Below the pieces are notes generated by a model, which worked only from the letters and a program-made list of their open reading frames with translations, ran no database searches and had not been told where the DNA came from. This document shows positions 24,991-36,900 of a DNA stretch of 64,000 nucleotides, piece by piece (position 1 is the first letter of the stretch; every line of letters begins with the position of its first letter). The stretch lies in the NCBI GenBank assembly GCA_036023115.1, contig JAYKKT010000088.1, positions 701,501-765,500 on the forward strand, read 5' to 3'. The position numbers and the translations under genes are program-made. The DNA comes from Brasenia schreberi (taxonomy: Eukaryota; Streptophyta; Magnoliopsida; Nymphaeales; Cabombaceae).

Positions 24991-25710
24991 TATGATCGGG
25001 AGACTCGAGTGTTTATATGTGGTGCTGTGTATGTATAGACACACGTGCACACACACGCACACATACACACACATATATATATATATAAGCGCATGTATGT
25101 GTTTGTATAGTTGGGGTTTATTCGTATTTATTCACACACACTTATTAAGTGCATGTATGTGCTTATATAACCGGGGTTTATGTGTTTATATATACATGCT
25201 TATATATATAATATATACAGAGAGAGGGAGGAATATGCAATAATACTCACTTGTACTCAATGACTTATTTTGCATGATTTTATTGTTTCAACTACCCATC
25301 ACTATCTATCGAAACCAATGCTTTTATCATCAAAACTATTTTAAAAACTTAAATAATTCCACAAAACTATTTATATATATATATATATATAAATTATTAA
25401 AGCTTCTTGTTTGGTACAAGAATAGTGAAAGATAAATAAAAATCGTTCACCAATAGTTAAAAGTGAAATAATGTAAAACAAACCATTAAGTATGATTGGA
25501 TAGTGATTATGAACTACTCTTCTCCCTCTGTTTTTACATAGTGATTATGAATTACTCTTCTCTCTCTTTATATATATATATATATATATAAAGAGAGAGA
25601 AACTAGAAGATAGCTATACATCAACTCATATGAGACTCTATTAAACGATCTATACCATCCATACGATCGCACGAACAATGTATATCGAGTTGTAAGGATT
25701 CCGATCTAGC

Positions 25711-25712
25711 GG

Positions 25713-25748
<36 letters not shown>

Positions 25749-25780
25749 ATATATATATAGAGACAGAGAGAGAGAGAGGC
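25711..25780. repeat. (CT)n-(AT)n-(AG)n hairpin microsatellite
   Basis: GGCTCTCTCTCTC runs through CT repeats into TATATATATA and then AGAGACAGAGAGAG, closing GAGAGGC. The two arms are near-perfect reverse complements, so this is a fold-back of about 70 bp. Confidence 0.85.
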
Positions 25781-26090
25781 TCCCACCATTTGGTGCAGAA
25801 AACAACGAAGGCCGATGGAATCATGTCATCGTACGCTACAGGGTCCCCCCGGGCTTATGGCCGGAGAGATATCACGCTAGCCACATCTTGATATATTCGC
25901 ACATCCATAGGCATGGCACATGCATTATCCCATTCATTCATCAATACTTACACGTGGGTTGTCTTTATGCATGATTTAGTGGGAACTGTAGCCATAATCA
26001 ACTGTGCTAAAACTTAGCTTTGAACTTTTAATGACGTCCTGAAATTAAATCAGCAATAGAAAAGCAAGATACGAAACATAGACTTTTCTA

Positions 26091-26194
26091 CCCAGTGTTT
26101 GTGGAAAATCACGCAAGAAATCATCGAAGATGAATATATATATATATACCCAGTGTTTGTGGAAAATCACGCAAGAAATCATCGAAGATGAATA

Positions 26195-26236
<42 letters not shown>

Positions 26237-26368
26237 CATATATACATATATACATATACATATATATATATATACATATATATACATATATACATATATA
26301 TACATATACATATATATATATAAAGAGAGAGAAAGAAAACTCGATAGAAAAGTCTAAGCGTCTACTTG

Positions 26369-26448
<80 letters not shown>

Positions 26449-26510
26449 AGAGAGAAAGAAAACTCGATAGAAAAGTCTAAGCGTCTACTTGTCATATATA
26501 TATATATATA
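26091..26510. repeat. TA microsatellite cluster with embedded unit duplications
   Basis: A 58-bp unit starting CCCAGTGTTTGTGGAAAATC is duplicated in tandem (26091 and 26149). A ~50-bp unit starting AAAGAGAGAGAAAGAAAACT recurs at 26322 and 26445, 123 bp apart, with a long TA array between. The encoded IYIYIY frames are not genes. Confidence 0.85.
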
Positions 26511-26576
26511 AAGAGAGTATAGACAGACAGATAGATACATAGACTTTTCTAACGAGTTTTCTCTCTCCTACCAGTA

Positions 26577-26849
26577 CAACAACAACAACAACAACTAAGC
26601 CTTTTCCCATACTAGACGGGGTCGGCTACATCGATTCTTTGTTTCCACAGATCCCTATCGTGTGCCATGTTAGCAGTTAACTCCCAATAAGCTAGATCAT
26701 TCTTTATTGTTTCTTTCCAACACTTTTGTGGTCGTCCCCTACCTCTTTTAATACTTTCCAAATTTAGTTTTTCTAACCTTCTTACAGGTTCTTCTTTTGA
26801 TCTTCTTTCTATATGTCCAAACCATCTTAAACGATGTTCTCTCATTTTA
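26577..26849 (-). mobile_element. LINE 3' fragment (copy D)
   Basis: A minus-strand 3' terminal piece of the RTE-type LINE. It starts in the [12 protein letters not shown] segment and ends with ADPV, the 3' block and (TTG)n. The frame for about 80 residues is still open, so it is one of the younger-looking copies. I could not find a convincing target duplication in the surrounding low-complexity DNA. Confidence 0.88.
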
Positions 26850-26999
26850 ATTTTTGGAAAATCACACAAATCATCTATATGCATATACAACTATATAGAG
26901 AGAGAAAGAGAGAATGTTTCCATTGTACACACCACTAACACTACCCACAAATGTTCATTTATTATTTTTTAGTGTCTTAACACTTTTTCAAAAAATTTC

Positions 27000-28463
27000 A
27001 ACCTTCATAGAAAAGTCTTATAGACAAAGAGAGAATATGAATATATATATATATATAGAAAAGAAACTCGATAGAAAAGTCATCATCGACATATAGAGAG
27101 AGGGAGAGAAGAGAGGGTACTAGATAGACAGATGGATGCATAGACTTTTCTAACGAGTTCCTTCTCTCTCTCTGAGAGAGAAAGAGAGACAGCACGGTAG
27201 TTAGTGTGTCTGTGCCTGCATCTGACTGTAGGTAGAGCAAGAAAGCTTGACAACAGCTAGGTCTTTCCATCTCGAGATAGTAGGTTTTGAGTGCACCAAC
27301 AAAACCTTAAAAGCCGTTTATAACAGCAGAAAAAGGAGAAATATTTATTCCCTTTCCTGCACTAATCTCATGAAGAACTTATTCTCGAGATCGGTTGCAT
27401 ATGGCAGCGTGCTTCATACTGTATGCACCGACTGTTTCAGTTCTCTCTCTCTCTCTCTGTCTCTCTTTCTCTCTCTCTCTAAGCTGGAAAGGAAACCTTG
27501 TAGCTGAATCTAGCACAGAAAGAACCTACACCATTATTCTCTCAGATGGGTATGAATGGATTCCCACTGAAGGCCAGAGGAATCCAGTTTTTACTAACTT
27601 TATAACAATAGAAACAAGGCATTTAATCAACACCACACTTAACAAACAGAAGGAAAAGCTAAAAGAATGACCCACAAAGTCAAACTTAATCAAGCATCAC
27701 TCTTGAGATTGAATGAATTGTGCCCGAAGGTAAGAGGAAGATGATTGGTTCACAACAAAGCAAATAAACTACTACATTAATGAATTGCAGATATGAAGAA
27801 TTCATGTGAGCAAGAAGTGACAGGTAGGACTTGGCCTCTCACCAACTAGAGACCAGTTTGTTTGTTACTGCGCGTGGAAATGGCTAAACAACAATCAAGA
27901 ATACCAAAATCCAGAAATTTTAGCAACAAAGAACAACCAGAACCAGGAAGAAATAGCTGGAAACAGAGCACAACAGTCTCCCCTCTCCCTCTCTCTATCT
28001 ATCTATATATCTATATATATGTCATCAGGTGATTGAACATCTGTGATATCTTCGACATTTAAGCAAGTAAACTTTTAGCAAGGAGAGGACATAAAACAGT
28101 GAGATAAAATTGAGTAAAGACTAAAGATCCTAGCCCCAAAATATACAAGAGAAATTGTAGAAAAAATAAGAAAATAAAAGAAATTTCGTACAATGAATTC
28201 GAGACCTATTTGTTTCCTCACCTTGGAGCACAGAACGAGCGTCGGTTCTCTTGTGAGTGTTGCGGGAATCTTTATGCATTGAACAGAAACACCCTTTTCA
28301 CCGACGAGTTGACGCGAACTCAATTTGGTGGCGCTTAACAATCACGCATTGTGTTTGATTTTCATCATAATCTTTAAAGGGAGAACTGGAAAAGAAACGA
28401 GCTTTTATGCAGAAATCCCAGGTGAGTTATAGAGAAACGATCGGAAAATCCCATTTTGGAAGC
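27000..28463. other. Spacer and probable 3' flank of the zinc-finger gene
   Basis: Contains (CT)n and (GA)n tracts at about 27.10-27.19, 27.44-27.48 and 27.98-28.02 kb. No further gene is recognised. The part next to 28464 probably includes the 3' untranslated region of the minus-strand zinc-finger gene. Confidence 0.4.
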
Positions 28464-29429
28464 TTAGTTTTGGTTCTCCGAATCTAACAACTCGGCATAA
28501 GATACGGCCGACGTCGAGTCATCGACCGTTGCTGGAAGATTCAAATCGAGCATGCTATCGTCCGTCTCCTGATTCCGAAATCCAACTCCACCGCCGGAAA
28601 CGTGGATCCTTTTGTGTCCTCCGAGCGCCTGTCCAGAATCGAAGACCCTAAAACAAACAGGACATTCATGGATTTTCTGCTCGCCACAGACTTCCCGAAA
28701 TCCGTAGAGCCCTGCTGGTGAGCAGCCCCCTTTCGTCTTCTTGTGGCCAGCGCGATGGCCACCGAGGGCCTGGTAAGACGGAAACACCCTTCTGCAAGAG
28801 CCACACTGAAACTTCCCGCGACGTCTCTGCGGGAATCCAGCCGGAGACGAAGAAACCGCAATGGAGGACTTAGGCCGGGGGCCGCAGTCGCGAGAGAGAA
28901 GCATAAGGGAGATGGCAACGTCCTCCTCCGGCGAAGTGTCGGAGATTGAACTTGCGGCTTCCTCCGGCGAGGCTTCGCCAGCGAGAGAGAGCCGGAAGTG
29001 ACGATGGGGAGTCCTCTTTGTCGGCCGGTGTAGGACGACCGAGAAATCCTCTGTCTCGCTCTGGCTATCGTGAACGCTATTAGTGGTGGTGGTTAGCGCC
29101 CAGGGTGGTAAAAGGGTGGAAGAGGCAGCATCGACGGTGAAGGAGAACCCAGGATCGGAGAGTCGGAAGCTCTTTCTTGGATTCTCTCTCAGTGAGTACA
29201 CGAAGTTCTCTTCGATCTCTTCTCTCATCGATCCCTGCTCTTCTTCTTCATCTACAGAGTAATAATCATCGTTTTTCTGCTCGTTTGTTTGTCGATAGTT
29301 GCGATTGTTGGTGAGTGAAGGAAGCTTGAGAGTTGTCATATGAAATCGCATATGACCGCCGAGAGCTCGCCCGCATTTGAAGCTTCGATCGCAGATTTTG
29401 CAGACATGATGCTCGTCTCCATCTACCAT
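28464..29429 (-). CDS. ZAT-type C2H2 zinc-finger transcription factor, 321 aa
   Basis: A single-exon gene encoding three plant C2H2 fingers with the QALGGH signature. Finger 1 is at residues 10-30 (C10, C13, H26, H30; variant RALGGH), finger 2 at about 207-229 (YQALGGHRAGH) and finger 3 at about 254-276 (GQALGGHKRIH). The spacing, with one finger at the N-terminus and two close together near the C-terminus, is that of the three-finger ZAT4/ZAT9 group. DLNLP at about 295-299 is an EAR repression motif that recruits co-repressors. Finger 1 begins nine residues after the start, which supports the ATG at 29429. The protein acts in the nucleus on DNA. Members of this group are usually stress-responsive and intronless. 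No frame damage is seen; the gene looks intact. Confidence 0.93.
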   Translation of the reverse strand: MVDGDEHHVCKICDRSFKCGRALGGHMRFHMTTLKLPSLTNNRNYRQTNEQKNDDYYSVDEEEEQGSMREEIEENFVYSLRENPRKSFRLSDPGFSFTVDAASSTLLPPWALTTTTNSVHDSQSETEDFSVVLHRPTKRTPHRHFRLSLAGEASPEEAASSISDTSPEEDVAISLMLLSRDCGPRPKSSIAVSSSPAGFPQRRRGKFQCGSCRRVFPSYQALGGHRAGHKKTKGGCSPAGLYGFREVCGEQKIHECPVCFRVFDSGQALGGHKRIHVSGGGVGFRNQETDDSMLDLNLPATVDDSTSAVSYAELLDSENQN

Positions 29430-30060
29430 TGCTTTAGTCAGAGAGAGAGAGAGCTTTGGTTAAAGAAGGAAAGGAACGGTGAGACGGTAGCAAAACAAGC
29501 GAGAGGCCATTCTCTGAGCCGCGTGGGTTCCTGAAATTACCAAACAAGTCGTTGCTGGATCACAGATAGAGATCCGACGGGTTGGTTCTGTTAAGACTCT
29601 CATGAATCTTGTGAATTGGATTGTACCAAACTCTCTCTCTAACTATATATATATGTATATATAATGTCTTCAATACATAATCTTACATCTACGTCATAAT
29701 TTACTTTTAAAATGAACCGTTAAAGTGATAAAACAAAAAAAAAATTAATCAATTCTGTCAATTAAACGATAAAAACATTTACATAACATTATGCACCTAC
29801 ATTTATCACTGACTCTCATTTGTGTATAATCTTACATAAACATCTGAAAATATAAAAATATTACACAAATTTTTTAATATATATATCAAAATCTAACCAG
29901 GGTTCAATCCAATTCATTGGCACTCCAACTAATTACTGAAAAGGCCTTATCTAATATGGTAGAATTGTATGTCAAAGGATAAAAGGGAAGATCGTGGCCT
30001 TCCAAGTGCATTTAGTTGTACAACTTCGAACGGTTGTCAATGCACAACTCCTCTTCCTAC
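29430..30060. other. Upstream region of the zinc-finger gene
   Basis: Probably holds the promoter and 5' untranslated region. A GA-repeat lies just before the start codon (29437-29451) and a TATATATATATG tract at 29644-29664 could supply a TATA element. I cannot pick a definite transcription start. Beyond that the DNA is AT-rich and featureless. Confidence 0.35.
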
Positions 30061-30145
30061 CAACTGTTCCATTGGCTCAAGTAGTTCGGCACTTGTTCTC
30101 TTAGGTCTTGAGTTCGAATCGTGTAAACGGTAAAAACCAGACCTC
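30060..30145 (+). repeat. tRNA-derived SINE-like head
   Basis: ATTGGCTCAAGTAGTTCGG resembles an A box and TTGAGTTCGAATCGTG carries a near-perfect B box about 30 bp further on. No cloverleaf structure can be formed, so this is not a functional tRNA gene. Confidence 0.45.
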
Positions 30146-32580
30146 GCATATCTTTACCCCCCTTCCATTGTGGGTCACCTGGCTAGACACGGATTAAGGA
30201 AATTAGCGACTCGAGTTTTATGAGAACCGAGACGAAGCCGGCTCAGGTTCATGGAGTAGGTGGACTAATCACTCAAACGGTGGTTTTGGGGTTCCGTTTT
30301 TTCACGTCACGAAATTATCGTGACATGTAGGCTCATGAAAGAACGTTGGAAACGCGTCTCCAACCCGAAAATCGGGTCACTAATAATGGGTACAAGTTGC
30401 AGGGCACTTTTAGGTATTCGCCAAAGTAGGAAGTGGTGGAGAAAAGGCTCGTCCACTAAACGTGGCGGCAGATGCCTGGTTCAAAGAATCAAATATGCCA
30501 AGAAAATCATATTGCTTGGTACAAAACCAGCCTGAGTGAAAGATTGGCTGAGGAAGAGGAGTGGCCTTCAGCTTTCTTTAACCTCTCTTTTCTTCTTTCT
30601 TTTTTCTTCTTTTCAAAGAAAAAAGCAAAAAATGAGTGAAAATGAAAATAATGTTTGAATTCCCATGTCAAAACTTGAGTTCAAGTAGAGATTCAGGGAA
30701 AAAGATGTGGACGCACAAACAGAGATAAATTTTTCCGATCAAGGAGGTGAGAGTTTGTTTGTCTCTTCGGGGAAAATCATTCCTTTCTAAGGTTGGTGAT
30801 TTCAGACATAACATGAATCTTCAAGGGAATGCATCCACCATCTGGAACAATGTGTGTTTTTGTCTACCCGAAATGACACGAAAAAGAATGAGATCCTGCT
30901 CAGGTGAACTTGTTACGACACGAACATGCCATGACATGATATCTAGGCACGAAGATGCCGCTAATTTTAGACCTAACATGAATCTCCACACGAACATGAC
31001 CAAAAAAGGTCTTTGTTCATGTCCTCAATGCCAAAATATCAACCGCTTAATCAATGACATTCATCGGTAAAATTCAAATTTAAAAGGTAAAAAAACTTTC
31101 ATGCTTTTATAAGTATATTAAATATATAAAATATTATTTACACATGGATTATACTCTCTCTCTTTATTATATATATATAAAGAGGAAGAAACTTTGGGAC
31201 CAAAAGATTTTTTCAGTCCCGAGATCAAATTATTGGTAACTTTGAGGTGAAGAAAGACATCAATTTAGTTTTTGACTGCTCAAAATTTCTTTTCTTGTAA
31301 TATTTGTATTCTCCCAACCAACCGTCAAAGTATAGCCATCAAGGGCCAAATGTCATTGGGAAATCCAAAGTGCTCTTAATTAACGAATATATTCATTGAT
31401 ATTGGGTCAAAAGATGCTGCATTCGACACTCTTAACGGTTGAGCTTGTCTAACCGAATGAGATCATATCATCCAACGCATTTAAAGACGGCAACATTGAC
31501 CCGACCGGATCAGGTTCGAGTACGGGTACATGAATGAGATGCCTCAACCCAATATATATATATATAAAGAGAGAGAGTGATAGTGTTAAATACATAATAT
31601 CTTTAAGTACATAATCTTGCATAAATATTTTTATCATTTGATCTTTGAAATCAATGATACAAATTTAATTTTAAAAATATTATCTTTTTATACTTTGTAT
31701 TTATGCATCATATATATTAAATATAAAATAATTCATATACCTCATATTTCTTTTCTTGGTAAATTTGATTTTAAAATAGTATACTTTATACTTTACATTT
31801 AATGTACTATATATATTAAATACAAAGTAATTCATATACTTTGCATTTCTTTTCCTGACATTTGATGTGGCCTTAGCTACGATGATACCAATAAGCAATA
31901 TTTAGAGAAATCTTTTCATTTGTTCCCTTCTTTTTTGGAAGTTGCAGATGATGCGAAGGGGCTTCTTTTCTTTTTTATTTTTTTAAAGAGATAATTCAAC
32001 TTGAAATATACAAATATATAGTAGAAATTAGATTAATTCGGTCCTGAGTCTTGCCAGGTCCCACTTGCCCACATTGAGTGTTGGGTTATGAGTGAGCAAG
32101 TGAGCCTGACGGCCTGGTCAACGTAGGGCTGCAAAGTGTGTCAAGTTTTGCTGGTTCCTGCCTTTTTCTCATTAGCTTGTTCATGGCTTCCCTTGTTTGC
32201 TCATTTGATACAAGCTACGAGCTAGAACAGCTGAAGTCAAGGTCGATCGTTAAATTAAAATTTAAAATACTTAAATTTATAACATAAAGTTACATTTAAA
32301 AAATAAAAAACTTGCTCATTTAAGTTTAAATAAGCTTCCTAATAATATTATTCTGTAAAAATAAATATTTTTTTACCATTGAACTGATTGGGTTTAGTAT
32401 GTCTTCTTGTTAGTGTACTGCCACTACTACAGAACAAGGGAGGTGCCCCATTTTGATGCCCGATTAAGAAGCTCAACAAAGTCGTCTGGCTTTGACATAA
32501 TTTTATATTGGATATCCAAAATATCATATGATTATTTTATATCCAAAATAACCACATGTGGTATAAAGAATTGTAAGGAG
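30146..32580. other. AT-rich intergenic DNA
   Basis: Only short frames without recognisable similarity and a few short TA/GA microsatellites (31.17-31.18, 31.55-31.57 kb). 31.67-31.87 kb contains two imperfect copies of a segment with the words ATACTTTGTATTTA/ATACTTTACATTTA and AATTCATATAC, possibly decayed tandem repeats. Confidence 0.35.
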
Positions 32581-32582
32581 TT

Positions 32583-32665
32583 ACACAACGAGTGACAGCT
32601 CACCTGGTTAAGGGGTCGTCGCACAAGTTAAAGGTCACGAGTTTGATGCTGGGGGGATTTATCTA
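32583..32665 (+). repeat. Possible tRNA-derived SINE head
   Basis: CAGCTCACCTGGTTAAGG and GGTCACGAGTTTGATGC sit at tRNA-like A and B box spacing. The B box is degenerate. This is a weak call. Confidence 0.3.
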
Positions 32666-32994
32666 GCTTTGGCCTTCCCTTTATTGAAAAAAATAAAGAT
32701 AACAAGAATTTGACTATTTTTTAAGCATTTATAAATTGGAAAAAAGTGTGGATTGGAAAAGAAATGTTTTTTTATCTTAAATGGGGACAAATTCGATTCA
32801 TAATATTTATACTAAATTTTATAAGATTTTGAAGAACGAGTCATCTTACAATAAAAAGTACTTCATAAAACAAACTTTAAACGATAGTTCGACGTCATGA
32901 TCAAAGCTTAATGAATCAACTGCATGATTCTTGCAAATTACAAAATTAGTTATCTTAAGTTTATCTATCTACTAATTAATATAGCATTGCATCG

Positions 32995-33095
32995 AGAGTG
33001 TTAGCGCAATGGCAAGGGGCTCTAGCACCATTGTTTTTGGTGGGGAGTTCGAATCCCAAAAGGTGCATATGCGGGTGTAGATGTATTAGGCTTGG
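32995..33095 (+). repeat. tRNA-derived SINE-like head
   Basis: GTTAGCGCAATGGCAAGG fits a pol III A box and GAGTTCGAATCCC is a perfect B box about 40 bp downstream. The text after it (AAAAGGTGCATATGC) departs from a tRNA, so a SINE fragment is more likely than a tRNA gene. Confidence 0.5.
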
Positions 33096-33689
33096 GCTAA
33101 CAAAAAGAAAAGAATAGCACTGAACGCCTTAAAGCAAGTTATAGTTATCCTTAGTTGATTGCCCTCATTTCCTCACAAGAGAAGAGAGTTCAAACTAGAC
33201 TGGCCACATTATTTTTCCAATCCACTTTCAGTGATCGGGTATGGATCAAGAAAACCAAATTCGGCAATAATTGTGGATCACGATCAAATAGGATGCCCGA
33301 CCCGATTTCGAACCCATCGATAAGCCCATGTATTTGACTCCTATTCTTATCATCTTCAACTTTGGAGATATCACCTATAGTGGAAGAGTGCCTTCTTCTT
33401 TTACAATGCTTTGATAGGATTTTGAGGCACATGGCTTTGATGCACAACGGTTCACAAACTCAGCCAGTCAACTCGTTCTGGTCAGGTATTCTAACCAATG
33501 GTGGATTCAGGATTTCTTTTGACTGAGGGGTACTTGTATTTTAGGGGATACATTTCTATTTCATATTCACAAAACACTTATATAAAAAGTTAGATGGTAA
33601 AAAATATTAAAGAGAAAGAAAAAAATCATCAAATTTAAAAATAACAACAAAAATATGATCACCAAGTTTCATGAAAAAGAAACAAAAAA

Positions 33690-33735
33690 TTCATGTACCC
33701 CACTCCATCTAGTATGAGAAAAGACTTATTTGCTA
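33690..33735 (+). mobile_element. Tiny relic of a LINE 3' end
   Basis: CATGTACCCCACTCCATCTA, then GTATGAGAAAAGACTTATT, is a decayed version of the LINE terminal block CGACCCCATCTAGTATGGGA. The TTG tail is worn down to TTGCTATTG. There is no target duplication visible. Confidence 0.5.
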
Positions 33736-33964
33736 TTGTCAAGTACTTGTATTTCTTTATATAGAGTTCCAAATTGGACATTTTTTCGATTTCAGATTTC
33801 GGTTGAGGGAGATGTCTCACCTCACCCTAACGTGGTTCTACCACTGATTCTAACAAAGTTGTGCACCCACTAACCACGTCGACTTGTTCTTAGGGATGGA
33901 TCTAAACCAAATCCATTTCTTAGCCAAGTTATGTAAGCTACATGCATTCTCAGTGACCTCCAGG

Positions 33965-36900
33965 TAACGCAAACGGATTTGGCTATTATTGAGTGTAAAT
34001 TCATAGAAATGTTACGTACACAGAAAACATTCGTTACAGAAATAAAGAGGAAAACAACTTGTAACGGAAAGCCCATACGTGAAAAACAGGAAGATGAAGC
34101 CAGACTCACTCTCTATAAATATTGTACATGACAATATAGAAAAACACACAAGGTTACATTGAGAGAAGAAAAAAAAATTCCTGAAAAAACTGTCTGCAAG
34201 AAACAGTGAAAACTCTCCATCATCTTCATCCCTTTCTCCATTCTTACAGTTGTGAGGAACCTGTTTTTGGCCCATTCTTCATTCTTCTCCATCACTGACC
34301 TCGCCGACAATGAATTGCGGAGAAGAACAACATTCATCTTCTGTTGTACCTCTCTCTCGTTGTACCTCTCTCCCTCTCTCTCTCTCTATCTCTCTCTCTC
34401 TCCACATGTCTCGTGGTTTTTACGCAAGATGAAAACCATCAAGCAATTTTCAACAAAACCACGATGCGAAACTGCGACCCTTGACCATTTTTTATTTTTT
34501 CAAACTGTCACTAGGTGAAATTACTAAAATATTAAGATATTTTAAAGTAAAAAAACAGTTTGGACCTTAAACGGCGACCCTTGACCATTTTTTATTTTTT
34601 CAAACTGTCACTAGGTGAAATTACTAAAATATTAAGATATTTTAAAGTAAAAAAACAGTTTGGACCTTAAACGGGACAAAGGATAATTATGTGTTCTGAC
34701 AGTTTGTAAAAATTATAAAATACAATATGTAGAATTAAACAATTTTCCTTTAATGTGCAGATATTCACAGGACTACCACTAAGTCAAAAGATAATTTGCC
34801 CCTTATCTTTAAGCAGAATTATAGATTTAGACTAAGGGGCAAAATTATTGTTTTGTCCCTAATTAGTTTCAAAATTATAGTTTTGTCCCTACGTTGATTC
34901 TCAAATAATATAATCAAGTTGAGAGTATTTTCAAACAGGTACCTAAGTATCATTTGAAAATACTTTTAGGTACCTGGAGATATTTTCAATTCAGTACCTA
35001 GATATTTTACAAATTATATTTTAGTAGTTATTCGTTGTCTGTGGCAGTCTTATTGTTATTTTTGCCAAACAATTAAAAATGAACTCCAGAATCTATGTAT
35101 GGGAGTTGGTAAAAAGAGAAAAGTTAAACATTCTAAATTTTCAAACGTGGAAAATATGTATCACATTGGCAATTACACTTTAAGGTGTAAACTATGTTCT
35201 ACTGGAAAAGTTTCAGCACCTACTCCAAATGCAATAAAAAGAGAAAAGAAGTGTATAAAATATTCCTCAGAGATGACACAATAGTCAGAATCATAATGTT
35301 GATATAAACGAAGGATGATCTCATTAGGGTATTCGAAGAATATGAGACTGCTACAAAGATGTTTGATTCTATAACAACTAAATATGATATTATATCAAAG
35401 TTACATGTTCAACTTTTACTACAAAAGTGCAACTCATATAAAATGAAAGAATGAGATAATATAGAAGAATATGTGAACTAAATATTGGTAAAAGACTTAT
35501 CTGTAGCAAAATTGCTCATCCTTCATCCTCGAGGTTATGCAAATATCCACTATCCTAAACAATATTTTCCCATCATGGAACATGTTCACCACATCTCTTA
35601 GATTAGGAGTTAAACTAAACTTTTTTGAGTTACTCCTTAAACTAACAATTGAACAAGAACACATGAATAGAAAAAAGAATGACAAATTGCTACTAGACAA
35701 GATGAGAGGGTCAAGCTACAGACCAAACAAAAAAAATAATAAACTAAATAAGAAGTTTAACAAGAATAACAAAAAAGATGGTCAAACTTTTAAAAAATCA
35801 CAGGAAACCGCTTCTCTAGTTAATTACTTCAACTATAAAAAATGGTGCACTATAAGAGGGATTGCTACAACAAGACCACTAGCGATGAAAACACCCAACA
35901 ACGCGAACAATCGAAGAAACTATGACATAATTTGTGTGGTTTCAGAATGCCTCTATATCGACTGCCAAATATCTTATTGGTAGATTGATTCAGGAGCAAC
36001 GAGATATATCTCAAAAAGCAAGGAAGTGGCTATGGACCTAAATGAATATAAACACAGAGAATATCGGGTATACATAAGAAAAAACACTTTCTAAGATCTT
36101 TTTCGAGTTGGGTTCTTTAGAATATATGTACAAGACATACCACTTATACTGACTGATGTATTAATTGTGTCATCAATAAGGTGCAATTTGGTTTCAGTCC
36201 CTACCTTAGCTAAAAAAGGTTTTGAAATCAGGTTTATCCTTAACAAGATAACCGTGAGGAAGCATGGAAGGATAGTCTTTTCTATATTTTTCGATATTGA
36301 ACAAAAATTGTTCAAATTGAATATAAATGATGATTCTTGTGCTTATTATATTGATAGTGCCCTAAATATAGATGTAAATGTATGGCATAAATGCCTAGGG
36401 TACATAAGTCTAGAAAATTTAAGGAAATTATATAACTTTGACTTATTGTCTTATTTTTAGGTAAACACTTTTAACAAGTGTGAAGCTTGTATATAAGAGA
36501 AAATGACAAGAAAAATATTTTTCAAAGACATAACGAGGGCAACAACCCTATTAAAAATTATTCACACTAATTTATGTAGACCCTTTAGAGTAAGATTTCA
36601 TTGTAGGAAGGTTTATTTTATAATCTTTATCGATGATTATTCAAGATATACCTATATATATCTCTTAGCACATAAATCTGAAGCACTTGAAGTATTCAAA
36701 GAATATAAGAAGGACGTTGAAAACCAACCAGCACATATGATCAAAGTCTTAAGATCTTATCGAAGTGGGAAGTACACCTTTACAAAATTTTAAAATTCTG
36801 CAAAGACTTTAGTATTTCAAAACAAAATACAATGCTCAAAACACCTCAACAGAATGGTGTAGCAAAAAGATATTACAGGACTTTATTGAATATTACAATG

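Noticed and set aside
26045..26540. Frames of up to 139 codons rich in Ile-Tyr
   Set aside because: Pure TA-repeat translations. The non-repeat parts are duplicated spacer DNA.
32995..33095. A functional tRNA gene, because of the perfect B box GTTCGAATCCC
   Set aside because: No acceptor-stem pairing or anticodon arm can be built around the two boxes.
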